Positions 35,801 through 44,704 of a DNA stretch of 64,000 bases are shown here, in pieces. Each line of letters begins with the position of its first letter. Position 1 is the first letter of the stretch. Position numbers and translations under genes: made by a program. The notes beneath the pieces were generated by a model. That model did no database searches. It saw only the letters and a program-made list of their open reading frames with translations, and was not told the DNA's origin. Source of the stretch: JACCZX01 sp963801035 (lineage in GTDB: Bacteria > Pseudomonadota > Gammaproteobacteria > Burkholderiales > Burkholderiaceae_F); assembly GCA_963801035.1 (NCBI GenBank), contig CAWDDF010000004.1, positions 186,001 to 250,000 on the forward strand, given 5' to 3'.

Positions 35801-35828
35801 GCACGCATCGCCCGAAAGCGGTGCGTGC
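35801..35828. promoter_or_regulatory. Near-perfect inverted repeat upstream of urtA, possible activator site
   Basis: Arms GCACGCATCG and CGGTGCGTGC are 10 nt each, one mismatch, with an 8-nt centre (CCCGAAAG). It lies about 80 nt upstream of the -24 element of the sigma-54-type promoter, a usual distance for an enhancer-binding protein such as NtrC. The half sites GCAC/GTGC resemble, but do not equal, the NtrC consensus TGCACC-N5-GGTGCA. It could instead be a transcript hairpin; no T run follows. Confidence 0.4.
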
Positions 35829-35906
35829 GGCACGGCGCCGCACCGTTCAAGGGCGTTACAGCAAACGTGATTCACAGTTAAGCCTGTGATTTCAGTGAGT
35901 TGCCCT

Positions 35907-35924
35907 TTGGCATAGCTCTTGCGA
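35907..35924 (+). promoter_or_regulatory. Sigma-54-type promoter before urtA
   Basis: TTGGCATAGCTCTTGCGA matches the -24/-12 consensus TTGGCAC-N5-TTGCA. The GG at 35909-35910 and the GC at 35921-35922 are exactly 10 bp apart, as required. It lies about 65 bp before the urtA ATG at 35988. Sigma-54 and NtrC control of urea uptake and urease is established in many proteobacteria. Confidence 0.72.
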
Positions 35925-35987
35925 AGCGATTGCGCAGCGCGCCACAGTCCGGCGTCTGCATCGCAACCGACGGGGAAGGGAAATCAC

Positions 35988-37277
35988 ATGTTGAAAAGAC
36001 GAGGAGCGCTAAAGGCGCTTGCGTGGGGTACTGCACTCGCAGCCACAGGAACCGGATCGCGCAACACACTGGCGCAGCAGAAGACCGTAAAGGTCGGCGT
36101 GTTGCATTCGCTCTCCGGCACGATGGCAATCTCAGAAACAGTGCTGAAGGACGTTGCGCTGATGGCGTTCGATGAAATCAACGCCAAGGGCGGTGTCATG
36201 GGCATGAAGATCGAGCCGGTCGTAGTCGATCCGGCGTCAAATTGGCCCTTGTTTGCCGAGAAGGCGCGCCAGTTGATTACGCAAGACAAAGTGGCCGCGG
36301 TGTTCGGCTGCTGGACTTCGGTATCGCGCAAGTCAGTGCTTCCCGTGTTTGAAGAGCTGAACAGCCTGCTGTTCTATCCGGTGCAGTACGAAGGCGAAGA
36401 ACTGTCGAAGAACGTCTTCTACACCGGCGCCGCGCCGAATCAGCAGGCAATTCCGGCCGTCGAGTACCTGATGAGCAAGGAAGGCGGTGCCGCCAAGCGT
36501 TGGGTGTTGCTGGGCACCGACTACGTTTACCCGCGCACGACAAACAAGATCCTGCGCGCATTTTTGAAGTCGAAAGGTGTCGCCGACAAGGATATTGACG
36601 AGAAATACACACCGTTTGGTCACAGCGACTATCAGACGATCGTTGCCGACATCAAGAAGTTTGCCGCGAGCGGCAAGACGGCCGTGGTGTCGACCATCAA
36701 CGGTGACTCGAACGTGCCGTTCTACAAAGAGCTTGGCAACCAGGGATTGAAGGCGACCGATGTTCCAGTGGTCGCGTTCTCGGTCGGCGAAGAAGAGCTG
36801 CGCGGCGTCGATACCAAGCCGCTGGTCGGGCATCTAGCCGCCTGGAACTATTTCATGTCGATCAAGGCACCGGCCAATGACGACTTCAAGACGAAGTGGG
36901 CGACCTACGCCAAGGCGAAAAAGCTGCCCGGTTCAGACAAGCCGCTGACCAACGATCCGATGGAAGCCACCTACATCGGCATCTACATGTGGAAGCAGGC
37001 GGTTGAGAAAGCCAAAACTTTCGATACCGACAAAGTCATCACAGCGATGGCGGGCCAGACGTTTACCGCGCCGTCGGGAATCGTGTCAAAGATGGACGAG
37101 AAGAATCATCATCTGCACAAAGCCGTGTTCATTGGTGAAGTCAAGGGCGACGGCCAGTTCAACGTCGTCTGGAAAACGAAGGGGCCGGTCAGAGCGCAAC
37201 CGTGGAGTCCCTATATCCCGGGCAATGACAAGAAGCCGGATGTTCCCAGCGGAAAGACGATCATCACTAAGACTTGA
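35988..37277 (+). CDS. urtA: Urea ABC transporter substrate-binding protein
   Basis: 429 aa from the ATG at 35988 with a GGGGAAGGG purine site just upstream. The N-terminus MLKRRGALKALAWGTALAAT has twin arginines and a hydrophobic core, so Tat or Sec export is likely. The mature protein is a type-1 binding protein of the leucine/amide family: VKVGVLHSLSGTMAISE, AVFGCWTSVSRKSVLPVFEE, LLFYPVQYEGEE and FSVGEEELRG are diagnostic of UrtA. It captures urea (or short amides) in the periplasm. A terminator hairpin follows between it and urtB. Confidence 0.95.
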   Translation: MLKRRGALKALAWGTALAATGTGSRNTLAQQKTVKVGVLHSLSGTMAISETVLKDVALMAFDEINAKGGVMGMKIEPVVVDPASNWPLFAEKARQLITQDKVAAVFGCWTSVSRKSVLPVFEELNSLLFYPVQYEGEELSKNVFYTGAAPNQQAIPAVEYLMSKEGGAAKRWVLLGTDYVYPRTTNKILRAFLKSKGVADKDIDEKYTPFGHSDYQTIVADIKKFAASGKTAVVSTINGDSNVPFYKELGNQGLKATDVPVVAFSVGEEELRGVDTKPLVGHLAAWNYFMSIKAPANDDFKTKWATYAKAKKLPGSDKPLTNDPMEATYIGIYMWKQAVEKAKTFDTDKVITAMAGQTFTAPSGIVSKMDEKNHHLHKAVFIGEVKGDGQFNVVWKTKGPVRAQPWSPYIPGNDKKPDVPSGKTIITKT

Positions 37278-37296
37278 CGCAGTGGGTTGCACAGCG

Positions 37297-37320
37297 GGGG
37301 CCGCTTCGGCGGCCCCTTTT
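37297..37320 (+). terminator. Intrinsic terminator/attenuator between urtA and urtB
   Basis: Perfect 8-bp stem GGGGCCGC / GCGGCCCC closed by a TTCG tetraloop and followed by TTTT, ending 3 nt before the urtB ATG at 37324. It should stop part of the transcripts after urtA. Confidence 0.85.
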
Positions 37321-37323
37321 CAC

Positions 37324-38901
37324 ATGAGAACCCTGTTAGCAGCGATTTTTTGTTTGCTGTCCTGTCTCCGGCCTTCGCTCGTGTTTGCGCAGGATGCAAG
37401 CACGCTGGAAAAACTTGCTTTCGGCGAAAGCGATGAGCAAGTCGAAGCCATTGCGCAGTTGGTGGCTGTGGGCAACGCCAAGTCGGCGGCTATCTTGCAG
37501 GCACTTGCCGAAGGTGAGCTCGTCACCGCAGGCAAACGGATTCTTATCGTCAAAGGCGATAGCGCAACCGAAGCGCTAACGGGCGTGCAGCTGCCGGCTG
37601 TCCCCGCCGACCGGGAAGACATCACCGTCAATAACCGCCTGCGGCGTGAGCTTGCCGCGGCGCTGGCTGCGCTGAAGCTCGTGTCGCCGCAACGTGACGT
37701 GCGCCTGGCAGCGGCGAAAGAACTCGGCGCAGGCGCAGACCCGGCAATGCTGCCGCTGGTGAAGAAAGCACTGAGTCAGGAGACCGATGCCGCGATCAAG
37801 CCGATGCTCGAGCAGATTGCAGCGACGCTGGAGCTACGGGCCGAGGACCGCAGCACACGGCTCGCCGCGGTAAAAAAACTGGCGAGCTCGAACAACGCGA
37901 GCACCAAGAGCCTGTTGCTCTCCTTCCTCGAGACAGAGAAGGACGACGAACTGCGCGCCGAAGCACAGAGAAGTTTGCGTGAGATCGAAAGCGGACTCGC
38001 ATGGGGCGAACGCGTCGGCATCGTGTTCACAAGCGTCAGTCTCGGCTCGATCCTGCTGCTCGCCGCGTTGGGCCTGGCCATCACATACGGGTTGATGGGC
38101 GTCATCAACATGGCGCACGGCGAACTGATCATGATCGGCGCTTACGCCACCTATGTTGTGCAGGGATTGTTTCGCAGCACTGCGCTTTTCGATTGGTATC
38201 TGATCGCAGCAATCCCGGTTGCGTTCGCTGTCTCTGCGTTGGTCGGAATAGCGCTTGAGCGGACAGTGATCCGCTGGCTGTACGGCCGCCCGCTGGAAAC
38301 GCTGCTCGCTACGTGGGGAATCAGCTTGATCCTGATTCAGGCGGTGCGCACCATCTTTGGTGCGCAGAATGTGCAGGTCGAGAACCCGGCGTTCATGTCG
38401 GGAGGCGTCGAGCTGCTGACCGGGGTCGTGCTGCCGTGGAGCCGCATCGTGATCATCGGTTTTGCATTCGCCGTGGTGTTTCTTATCTATCTGTTGCTGA
38501 ACAAGACGCGGCTCGGCTTGTTCGTGCGCGGCGTGACGCAGAATCGCGAGATGGCGTCCTGCGTCGGCGTGCCGACTGCACGAGTCGACATGTGGGCCTT
38601 CGGCCTCGGCTCCGGCATCGCCGGCCTCGCCGGTTGCGCGCTTTCGCAGATCGGCAACGTCGGCCCCGACCTCGGCCAGAACTACATCGTCGACTCTTTT
38701 ATGGTGGTCGTGCTCGGCGGTGTAGGGCAATTGGCGGGAACCGTGTATTCGGCACTCGGACTCGGATTCGCGAACAAGCTGCTTGAAGCATGGCAGGGCG
38801 CGGTACTCGCGAAGATCGCGGTGCTCGTCTTCATCATCGTATTCATTCAAAAGCGGCCGCAGGGCATGTTCGCCGTCAAAGGCAGAGCGTTGGAATCATG
38901 A
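37324..38901 (+). CDS. urtB: Urea ABC transporter permease UrtB
   Basis: 525 aa from the ATG at 37324 (the longer open frame overlaps urtA and the terminator). A signal peptide (MRTLLAAIFCLLSCLRPSLV, cut after FAQ) and an Ala-rich helical periplasmic region of about 200 residues precede the permease, the normal form in proteobacteria. The permease part (about 235-520) has LGLAITYGLMGVINMAHGEL, TWGISLILIQAVRTIFGAQN and VDSFMVVVLGGVGQLAGT. It forms the urea channel with UrtC. Its stop overlaps the urtC start (ATGA). Confidence 0.94.
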   Translation: MRTLLAAIFCLLSCLRPSLVFAQDASTLEKLAFGESDEQVEAIAQLVAVGNAKSAAILQALAEGELVTAGKRILIVKGDSATEALTGVQLPAVPADREDITVNNRLRRELAAALAALKLVSPQRDVRLAAAKELGAGADPAMLPLVKKALSQETDAAIKPMLEQIAATLELRAEDRSTRLAAVKKLASSNNASTKSLLLSFLETEKDDELRAEAQRSLREIESGLAWGERVGIVFTSVSLGSILLLAALGLAITYGLMGVINMAHGELIMIGAYATYVVQGLFRSTALFDWYLIAAIPVAFAVSALVGIALERTVIRWLYGRPLETLLATWGISLILIQAVRTIFGAQNVQVENPAFMSGGVELLTGVVLPWSRIVIIGFAFAVVFLIYLLLNKTRLGLFVRGVTQNREMASCVGVPTARVDMWAFGLGSGIAGLAGCALSQIGNVGPDLGQNYIVDSFMVVVLGGVGQLAGTVYSALGLGFANKLLEAWQGAVLAKIAVLVFIIVFIQKRPQGMFAVKGRALES

Positions 38902-39992
38902 GCGCGGACCTGTCGCAGCGCCGCTTTTACGGAGCCAAGGGTTGGACGATCTTGCTTGCGTTTGCAGCGGTGATCTTCATCGGCTTTCCGCTCTTCAATC
39001 TCGCGGTCGGCGCGGACAGCGCGTTTCACATCTCCGCCTACTGGGTCACGCTGCTCGGCAAGATCATGTGCTTTGCGATCGTCGCTATAGCGATGGATCT
39101 GATCTGGGGCTACGCGGGCATTCTGTCGCTCGGCCACGGACTTTTTTTTGCGCTGGGCGGCTACGCGTTCGGCATGTATCTGATGCGGCAGATCGGCTCC
39201 GATGGCCAGTACCGGCAGCCGATGCCGGACTTCATGGTGTTCCTCGACTGGAAGGAATTTCCGTGGCAATGGTTCAACTCGGATTCATTTCTTTGGTGCG
39301 CAATGCTGGTCGTCGTCGTGCCTGGGCTGCTCGCCTACGTGTTCGGCTACTTTGCGTTTCGCTCGCGCGTCAAGGGTGTCTATTTCTCGATCATCACGCA
39401 GGCGCTGACCTTTGCAGCGATGTTGCTGTTCTTTCGTAACGCCACCGGCTTCGGCGGCAACAACGGCTTCACCGACTTCCGCCGCATTCTCGACATACCG
39501 ATCGCAACACCGCAGACGCGCATGGCGCTGTTCGTGATCACCGGAGCGACGCTGATCGGAACGCTGCTGCTGGCACGCTGGCTGGTCACTTCGAAGTTCG
39601 GGCGTGTGCTCGCTGCGATTCGCGATGCCGAAACGCGCGTGATGTTCTGCGGCTACGACACTCTTCACTACAAGCTCTTTATCTGGACGCTGTCGGCCGT
39701 GCTGTGTGGGATCGCCGGAGCGTTGTACGTGCCGCAGGTCGGCATCATCAATCCGAGCGAGATGTCGCCGGCGAATTCAATCGAGATCGCGATCTGGGTT
39801 GCGGTCGGTGGAAGGGGCACGCTGGCAGGTGCCGCGCTGGGCGCCGGACTGGTCAACGGTGCGAAGAGTTTTTTCACACAGGCTTTTCCGGAGTACTGGC
39901 TGTTCTTCCTCGGCCTGCTTTTTATTCTCGTCACGCTTTTTCTCCCGCAGGGTGTGCTCGGTTTGATCAACCGGCGCAAAGCCCACGGATGA
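38898..39992 (+). CDS. urtC: Urea ABC transporter permease UrtC
   Basis: 364 aa from the ATG at 38898. About ten membrane segments. AIVAIAMDLIWGYAGILSLG and GLFFALGGYAFGMYLM are the LivM-like core, and WVAVGGRGTLAGAALGAGLVN lies near the end. The conserved second permease of the urea transporter. ATGA overlaps with both urtB and urtD show a tightly coupled operon. Confidence 0.94.
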   Translation: MSADLSQRRFYGAKGWTILLAFAAVIFIGFPLFNLAVGADSAFHISAYWVTLLGKIMCFAIVAIAMDLIWGYAGILSLGHGLFFALGGYAFGMYLMRQIGSDGQYRQPMPDFMVFLDWKEFPWQWFNSDSFLWCAMLVVVVPGLLAYVFGYFAFRSRVKGVYFSIITQALTFAAMLLFFRNATGFGGNNGFTDFRRILDIPIATPQTRMALFVITGATLIGTLLLARWLVTSKFGRVLAAIRDAETRVMFCGYDTLHYKLFIWTLSAVLCGIAGALYVPQVGIINPSEMSPANSIEIAIWVAVGGRGTLAGAALGAGLVNGAKSFFTQAFPEYWLFFLGLLFILVTLFLPQGVLGLINRRKAHG

Positions 39993-40816
39993 GCAGCATC
40001 GCCATGCATCCCGCGGCGCGCGAAGGAACGACAACCAGCGACCTTGGCCGCGTCGCCACCGAGGGATTGGACCTGACGCATGGCGTCGTGCTGTACCTCG
40101 AGGGCATCAGCGTCAGCTTCGATGGCTTTCGCGCGCTGAACAACCTGTCGCTTTCGATCGACGCCGGCGAGCTGCGCTGCGTGATCGGTCCCAATGGCGC
40201 AGGCAAGACGACGATGATGGATGTGATCACCGGCAAAACGCGCCCCGACGCCGGCACCGCGTTCTTTGGACAGACGATCGACCTGACCAAGCTGTCCGAG
40301 GCGCAGATCGCACATGCCGGCATCGGCCGCAAGTTTCAGAAGCCGACGATCTTCGAGCGTCATACCGTGTTCGAAAATCTCGAGCTATCGATGAAAGCCG
40401 ACAAGCGCGTGCGAAGGACGCTGTTTGCAAAGCTCTCGTCCGAGCAGCGCGATCGCATCGGTGAAATGCTGAAGCTGATTCGCCTGAACGACAGCATGCA
40501 TCGAATCGCAGGTTTGTTGTCGCACGGACAGAAGCAATGGCTCGAAATCGGCATGCTGCTGATGCAGGAGCCGCGGCTGCTGCTGCTCGACGAGCCTGTC
40601 GCCGGCATGAGCGACGAAGAAACCGAGCGCACCGCGGAGCTCTTCCTCTCGCTCGCCGGCAAGCACTCGCTGGTGGTGGTCGAGCACGACATGGCGTTCG
40701 TCAGCAAGATTGCGCGCAAGGTCACGGTACTGCACGAGGGCAGCGTGCTGGCCGAGGGGTCGATGGATCACGTGCAGAACGATCCGCGCGTCATCGAGGT
40801 TTATCTCGGACGCTAA
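39989..40816 (+). CDS. urtD: Urea ABC transporter ATPase UrtD
   Basis: 275 aa from the ATG at 39989; the open frame further upstream lies inside urtC. Walker A GPNGAGKTTMMDVITG is at about residue 68, signature LLSHGQKQWLEIGMLL at about 180, Walker B LLLLDEPVAGM at about 203 and the switch His in VVVEHDMAFV. LSHGQ instead of LSGGQ is normal for UrtD. It energises urea import with UrtE. Confidence 0.95.
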   Translation: MSSIAMHPAAREGTTTSDLGRVATEGLDLTHGVVLYLEGISVSFDGFRALNNLSLSIDAGELRCVIGPNGAGKTTMMDVITGKTRPDAGTAFFGQTIDLTKLSEAQIAHAGIGRKFQKPTIFERHTVFENLELSMKADKRVRRTLFAKLSSEQRDRIGEMLKLIRLNDSMHRIAGLLSHGQKQWLEIGMLLMQEPRLLLLDEPVAGMSDEETERTAELFLSLAGKHSLVVVEHDMAFVSKIARKVTVLHEGSVLAEGSMDHVQNDPRVIEVYLGR

Positions 40817-40845
40817 GTCGGCAAGCCCGCGTTCGCCAAATTCAA

Positions 40846-41539
40846 ATGCTTACAGTCTCCAATCTGAACCAGTTTTACGGCGGCAGTCACATTCTGCGCG
40901 AACCTGACATTCGATGCACCCGCCGGCAAAGTCACGGCTTTGCTTGGTCGCAACGGTGTCGGCAAGTCGACGCTGCTTAGAACGTTGATGGGCCTGGTGC
41001 CGGCCAAGAGCGGACAGGTTACTTTCGAAGGCAAGAACATCACAGGCGTGAAGCCGTACGAGCGGGTGCGAGCCGGCATGGGCTACGTACCGCAGGGCCG
41101 GGAGATATTTCCGCGGCTTACCGTCGAGGAAAATCTGGAGATGGGGCTGGCGTCCCGGCCGCGCGGCGCGCGCGTTCCGGAGCGGATCTTTCAGATGTTT
41201 CCGGTGTTGCGCAGCATGCTGCGGCGGCGCGGCGGTGATCTGTCAGGCGGTCAGCAGCAACAACTCGCCATCGGCCGCGCACTTGCGATCGGTCCGCGCC
41301 TGTTGATTCTCGACGAGCCGACCGAAGGGATCCAGCCGTCCATCATCAAGGACATCGAGCGCGCGATTCGCACGCTGGCCGAAAGCGGCGAGATGGCAAT
41401 TCTGCTGGTCGAGCAGTACTACGACTTTGCGCGCTCGCTCGCCGATCAGTATCTGGTGATGGAGCGCGGAGAAATCGTCGCGCGCGGTGCCGGCGCGGAC
41501 ATGGATCGCGACGACGTAAGACGCTTGCTGGCAGTATGA
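40846..41539 (+). pseudogene. urtE: Urea ABC transporter ATPase UrtE gene, one-base frameshift near the start
   Basis: The ATG at 40846 opens MLTVSNLNQFYGGSHILR, the correct UrtE start, but then runs out of frame. One base on, the sequence gives LTFDAPAGKVTALLGRNGVG and continues correctly to 41539, with LSGGQQQQLAIGRAL, DEPTEGIQPSI and VEQYYDFA. The expected join is HILR-(N/D)LTFDAPAGK; one extra base at about 40899-40901 (ctgcgcgaacctg) explains it. From 40940 the frame is open with Walker A, so only about 18 N-terminal residues are affected. Since urtE sits in an otherwise intact operon, a sequence error is more likely than loss. Confidence 0.88.
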
Positions 41540-41564
41540 CGCCCTGGCAGGCTGAAAACCAACA

Positions 41565-42383
41565 ATGGGTGTCGCTGAACCAATCTTCGCTCCGTGGAAA
41601 GCCGAACTGTCGCTCGGGTTCCGCTATGAAAACGATCGGACGGTGCTCGCGGAAAAATGTTTCAGCGGCCCGCTGGTTGTACAGAAGCCGTTGTATCCGG
41701 AAGGCGATGATGTCTGCCATGCGATCGTCGTTCATCCTCCAGCGGGAATCGTCGGCGGCGATCAGTTGTCGGTACGTGTACGCGCAGAGCCGCAATCGGC
41801 GGTTCTGATGACAACGCCCGGCGCGGGCAAGTGGTATCGATCCGCCGGCCCATGGGCAAGCCAGAAACTTTGCTTCGACGTGGGCGGAACTCTGGAGTGG
41901 CTGCCGCAGGAAACGATCGTGTTCGACGGTGCATTGGCTGACATCGCGTGCGAGGTGAATCTTGGTGCGGACGCCAGCTACATCGGATGGGAAATCCTGT
42001 GTCTCGGCCGCGGTGCAGGAGAGCGCTTCGACAGCGGCAGGATCGAGCTGCGCAACAAGGTCTTTAGAAACGGACGACCGCTTTGGCACGAACGCGGCTC
42101 CATCGATGCGAACGGACGCTTGATGCACGCGCCGGCGGGGCTCGATGGAAAGTCAGTCTGTGCAACGTTGATCGCGGCCGCACCCGAAATAAGTCGCAGC
42201 GTCGTCGCCGAGTGCCGCGAAATTGAAGACGTGGCGGTGACGCTGCTGCCCGGGCTGCTGATCGCGCGCCATCTTGGCGACTCGAGCGAAGCGGCAAAGC
42301 AGCGCTTCGTCGAACTGTGGCGCATTCTTCGACCCGCACTTCTTGGCCGCGCGGCGCAGCCGCCGCGCATTTGGAGAACATAG
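41565..42383 (+). CDS. ureD: Urease accessory protein UreD (UreH)
   Basis: 272 aa. The family pattern is clear: WKAELSLGFRYENDRTVLAE, HPPAGIVGGDQLSVRVRAE, LMTTPGAGKWYRS and GGTLEWLPQETIVFDGA. UreD is the first chaperone to bind apo-urease and forms the nickel-insertion complex with UreF and UreG. The ATG at 41565 lies 25 bp after urtE; MGVAEPIFAPWKAEL is a reasonable start. The stop lies 10 bp before the ureA start. Confidence 0.94.
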   Translation: MGVAEPIFAPWKAELSLGFRYENDRTVLAEKCFSGPLVVQKPLYPEGDDVCHAIVVHPPAGIVGGDQLSVRVRAEPQSAVLMTTPGAGKWYRSAGPWASQKLCFDVGGTLEWLPQETIVFDGALADIACEVNLGADASYIGWEILCLGRGAGERFDSGRIELRNKVFRNGRPLWHERGSIDANGRLMHAPAGLDGKSVCATLIAAAPEISRSVVAECREIEDVAVTLLPGLLIARHLGDSSEAAKQRFVELWRILRPALLGRAAQPPRIWRT

Positions 42384-42393
42384 TGGAGCTCAT

Positions 42394-42696
42394 GTGGAGC
42401 TAACCCCGCGCGAAAAGGACAAGCTGCTGATCTTCACGGCAGCATTGCTGGCCGAGCGACGCAAAGGCCGCGGCTTGAAGCTGAACTATCCGGAGGCGGT
42501 TGCGTTTATCAGCGCCGCGATCATGGAAGGCGCGCGCGACGGTAAGTCGGTCGCGGAGTTGATGGGCTTCGGTGCAACGCTGCTGAAGCGAGCCGACGTG
42601 ATGGAGGGCGTGCCGGAGATGATTCCGGAAATCCAGGTCGAGGCGACGTTTCCCGACGGCACGAAGCTTGTCACCGTGCATCACCCGATTCCATGA
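42394..42696 (+). CDS. ureA: Urease gamma subunit
   Basis: 100 aa, the standard length, with a GTG start at 42394 (VELTPREKDKLLIFTAALLA). KLNYPEAVAFISAAIMEGAR and LMGFGATLLKRADVMEGVPE are nearly invariant in UreA. The frame is open upstream to 42274 but that part overlaps ureD. The stop overlaps the ureB start as ATGA. It is the smallest subunit of the (UreABC)3 enzyme. Confidence 0.96.
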   Translation: MELTPREKDKLLIFTAALLAERRKGRGLKLNYPEAVAFISAAIMEGARDGKSVAELMGFGATLLKRADVMEGVPEMIPEIQVEATFPDGTKLVTVHHPIP

Positions 42697-43001
42697 TTCC
42701 AGGCGAAATCGAAGCGGCTGCAGGCGACATCGTGTTGAACGAAGGACGGAAGACTGTCGTCGTTCAGGTCACGAATTCGGGCGATCGGCCGATTCAGGTC
42801 GGCTCGCACTATCACTTCTTCGAGACGAACAACGCACTGAAGTTCGAGCGTGACAAAGCGTATGGATTCCGACTGAACATTGCTTCAGGCACTGCGGTGC
42901 GCTTTGAGCCCGGTCAGTCACGCACGGTCGAGCTGGTGGCGCTTGCTGGTGACCGAAAAGTGTTCGGCTTCAACGCGAAGGTGATGGGCGCGCTTAAATG
43001 A
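42693..43001 (+). CDS. ureB: Urease beta subunit
   Basis: 102 aa. MIPGEIEAAAGDIVLNEGR, VTNSGDRPIQVGSHYHFFET and GFRLNIASGTAVRFEPGQ are the conserved UreB core. The usual length is about 101-106 aa. Its stop overlaps the ureC start (ATGA). Confidence 0.96.
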   Translation: MIPGEIEAAAGDIVLNEGRKTVVVQVTNSGDRPIQVGSHYHFFETNNALKFERDKAYGFRLNIASGTAVRFEPGQSRTVELVALAGDRKVFGFNAKVMGALK

Positions 43002-44704
43002 AAATCTCGCGCCAGGCCTATGCGGAGATGTTCGGCCCGACCACCGGCGATCGTGTACGGTTGGCCGACACCGAGCTGTGGATCGAAGTGGAAAAGGATT
43101 TCACGGTCTACGGCGAGGAAGTGAAGTTCGGCGGCGGCAAAGTGATTCGCGACGGCATGGGACAAAGCCAGCGCAGGTCAAGCGACGCCGACGTTGCGGA
43201 TACCGTGATCACCAACGCATTGATCATCGATCACTGGGGAATCGTCAAGGCCGACATCGGCATCAAGAACGGACTGATCGCGCACATCGGCAAAGCCGGC
43301 AATCCCGATGTGCAGCCAGGCATCGATATCGTCATCGGTCCCGGCACCGAAATCATCGCCGGCGAAGGATCGATCGTCACCGCCGGCGGCATCGACACGC
43401 ACATTCACTTCATCTGTCCGCAACAGATCGAAGAAGCGTTGATGAGCGGCATCACGACAATGCTCGGCGGCGGCACCGGACCAGCCACCGGGACGTTTGC
43501 GACGACGTGCACGCCAGGCCCCTGGCACATCCATTCAATGTTGAAAGCGGCCGAGAGCTTTCCGATGAACCTTGGCTTTCAGGGCAAAGGCAACGCGAGC
43601 CTGCCCGCGGCGCTCGAAGAGCAGGTCGAGGCGGGCGCGTATGGACTGAAGCTGCACGAAGACTGGGGCACGACACCCGCGGCAATCGACTGTTGCCTGA
43701 CCGTTGCCGACAAGCACGACGTTCAGGTGACGATTCATACCGACACACTGAACGAATCGGGCTTTGTCGAAGATACGATCGCCGCGTTCAAAGGCCGCGC
43801 GATTGCCACCTTTCATACCGAGGGCGCGGGCGGCGGTCACGCGCCCGACATCATCAAGTGCGCCGGGCTGCCGAACGTGCTGCCGTCGTCGACGAATCCG
43901 ACGATGCCGTACACCGTCAACACCATCGACGAGCATCTCGACATGCTGATGGTGTGCCACCACCTGGACGCATCGATCGCAGAAGACGTTGCGTTCGCCG
44001 AAAGCCGTATCCGTCGCGAAACCATCGCCGCCGAGGACGTGCTGCACGATCTCGGCGTGTTCTCGATGATGTCGTCGGATAGCCAGGCCATGGGACGCGT
44101 CGGCGAAGTCATCATCCGCACGTGGCAGACGGCGCACAAGATGAAAACGCAGCGCGGCACGCTTGCGCAGGACACTGCGCGCAACGATAACTTTCGCGTC
44201 AAGCGTTACATCGCAAAGTACACGATCAACCCGGCGATCACGCAGGGTATCGCTCACGTCGTCGGCTCGATCGAAGCGGGCAAGCTTGCCGATCTGGTGC
44301 TGTGGAAGCCGGCGTTCTTCGGTGTCAAGCCATCATTGATCGTCAAGGGCGGCATGATCGCCGCCGCGGCGATGGGCGATCCGAACGCATCGATTCCAAC
44401 ACCGCAGCCGGTGCACTACCGGCCGATGTTCGGCGCGTTCGGCTCCGCGATGGACGCGACCTGCATCAACTTCATCTCGCAGGCGGCACTCGCCGCGGGC
44501 GTTCCCGAACAGCTCGGGCTGCGCCGCCGCGTCGAGGCGGTCAAGAACACGCGCAGGATCGGCAAGGCGGATATGGTGCACAACGACGGAACGCCAACGA
44601 TCGAAGTCGACGCACAGACCTACGAAGTGCGCGCTGACGGCGAGCTGCTGACCTGCGAGCCGGCGACCGTGCTGCCGATGGCGCAACGCTATTTTCTGTT
44701 CTGA
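42998..44704 (+). CDS. ureC: Urease alpha (catalytic) subunit
   Basis: 568 aa, full length. Nickel ligands and catalytic residues are all visible: H135 and H137 (GGIDTHIHFICP), the carbamylated lysine K218 (AYGLKLHEDWGTT), the His of HTDTLNESG and FHTEGAGGGHAPD, and the flap Cys320 with His321-322 (MVCHHLDASI). It hydrolyses urea to ammonia and carbamate in the cytoplasm. No disruption was seen. It overlaps its neighbours at both ends. Confidence 0.97.
   Translation: MKISRQAYAEMFGPTTGDRVRLADTELWIEVEKDFTVYGEEVKFGGGKVIRDGMGQSQRRSSDADVADTVITNALIIDHWGIVKADIGIKNGLIAHIGKAGNPDVQPGIDIVIGPGTEIIAGEGSIVTAGGIDTHIHFICPQQIEEALMSGITTMLGGGTGPATGTFATTCTPGPWHIHSMLKAAESFPMNLGFQGKGNASLPAALEEQVEAGAYGLKLHEDWGTTPAAIDCCLTVADKHDVQVTIHTDTLNESGFVEDTIAAFKGRAIATFHTEGAGGGHAPDIIKCAGLPNVLPSSTNPTMPYTVNTIDEHLDMLMVCHHLDASIAEDVAFAESRIRRETIAAEDVLHDLGVFSMMSSDSQAMGRVGEVIIRTWQTAHKMKTQRGTLAQDTARNDNFRVKRYIAKYTINPAITQGIAHVVGSIEAGKLADLVLWKPAFFGVKPSLIVKGGMIAAAAMGDPNASIPTPQPVHYRPMFGAFGSAMDATCINFISQAALAAGVPEQLGLRRRVEAVKNTRRIGKADMVHNDGTPTIEVDAQTYEVRADGELLTCEPATVLPMAQRYFLF

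Noticed and set aside
35872..35889. TCACA-N8-TGTGA as a CRP site before urtA
   Set aside because: The half sites are in the opposite order and spacing to a CRP site.
37324..38000. About 200 extra N-terminal residues of UrtB as a novel fusion
   Set aside because: This periplasmic extension is normal for proteobacterial UrtB.
37834..38850. 338-aa minus-strand frame opposite urtB
   Set aside because: Shadow of urtB; His/Asp-rich composition is the usual result of antisense reading of membrane-protein codons.
43078..44257. Long frames on both strands within ureC
   Set aside because: ureC is fully conserved in its own frame; these are Arg/His-rich shadows.
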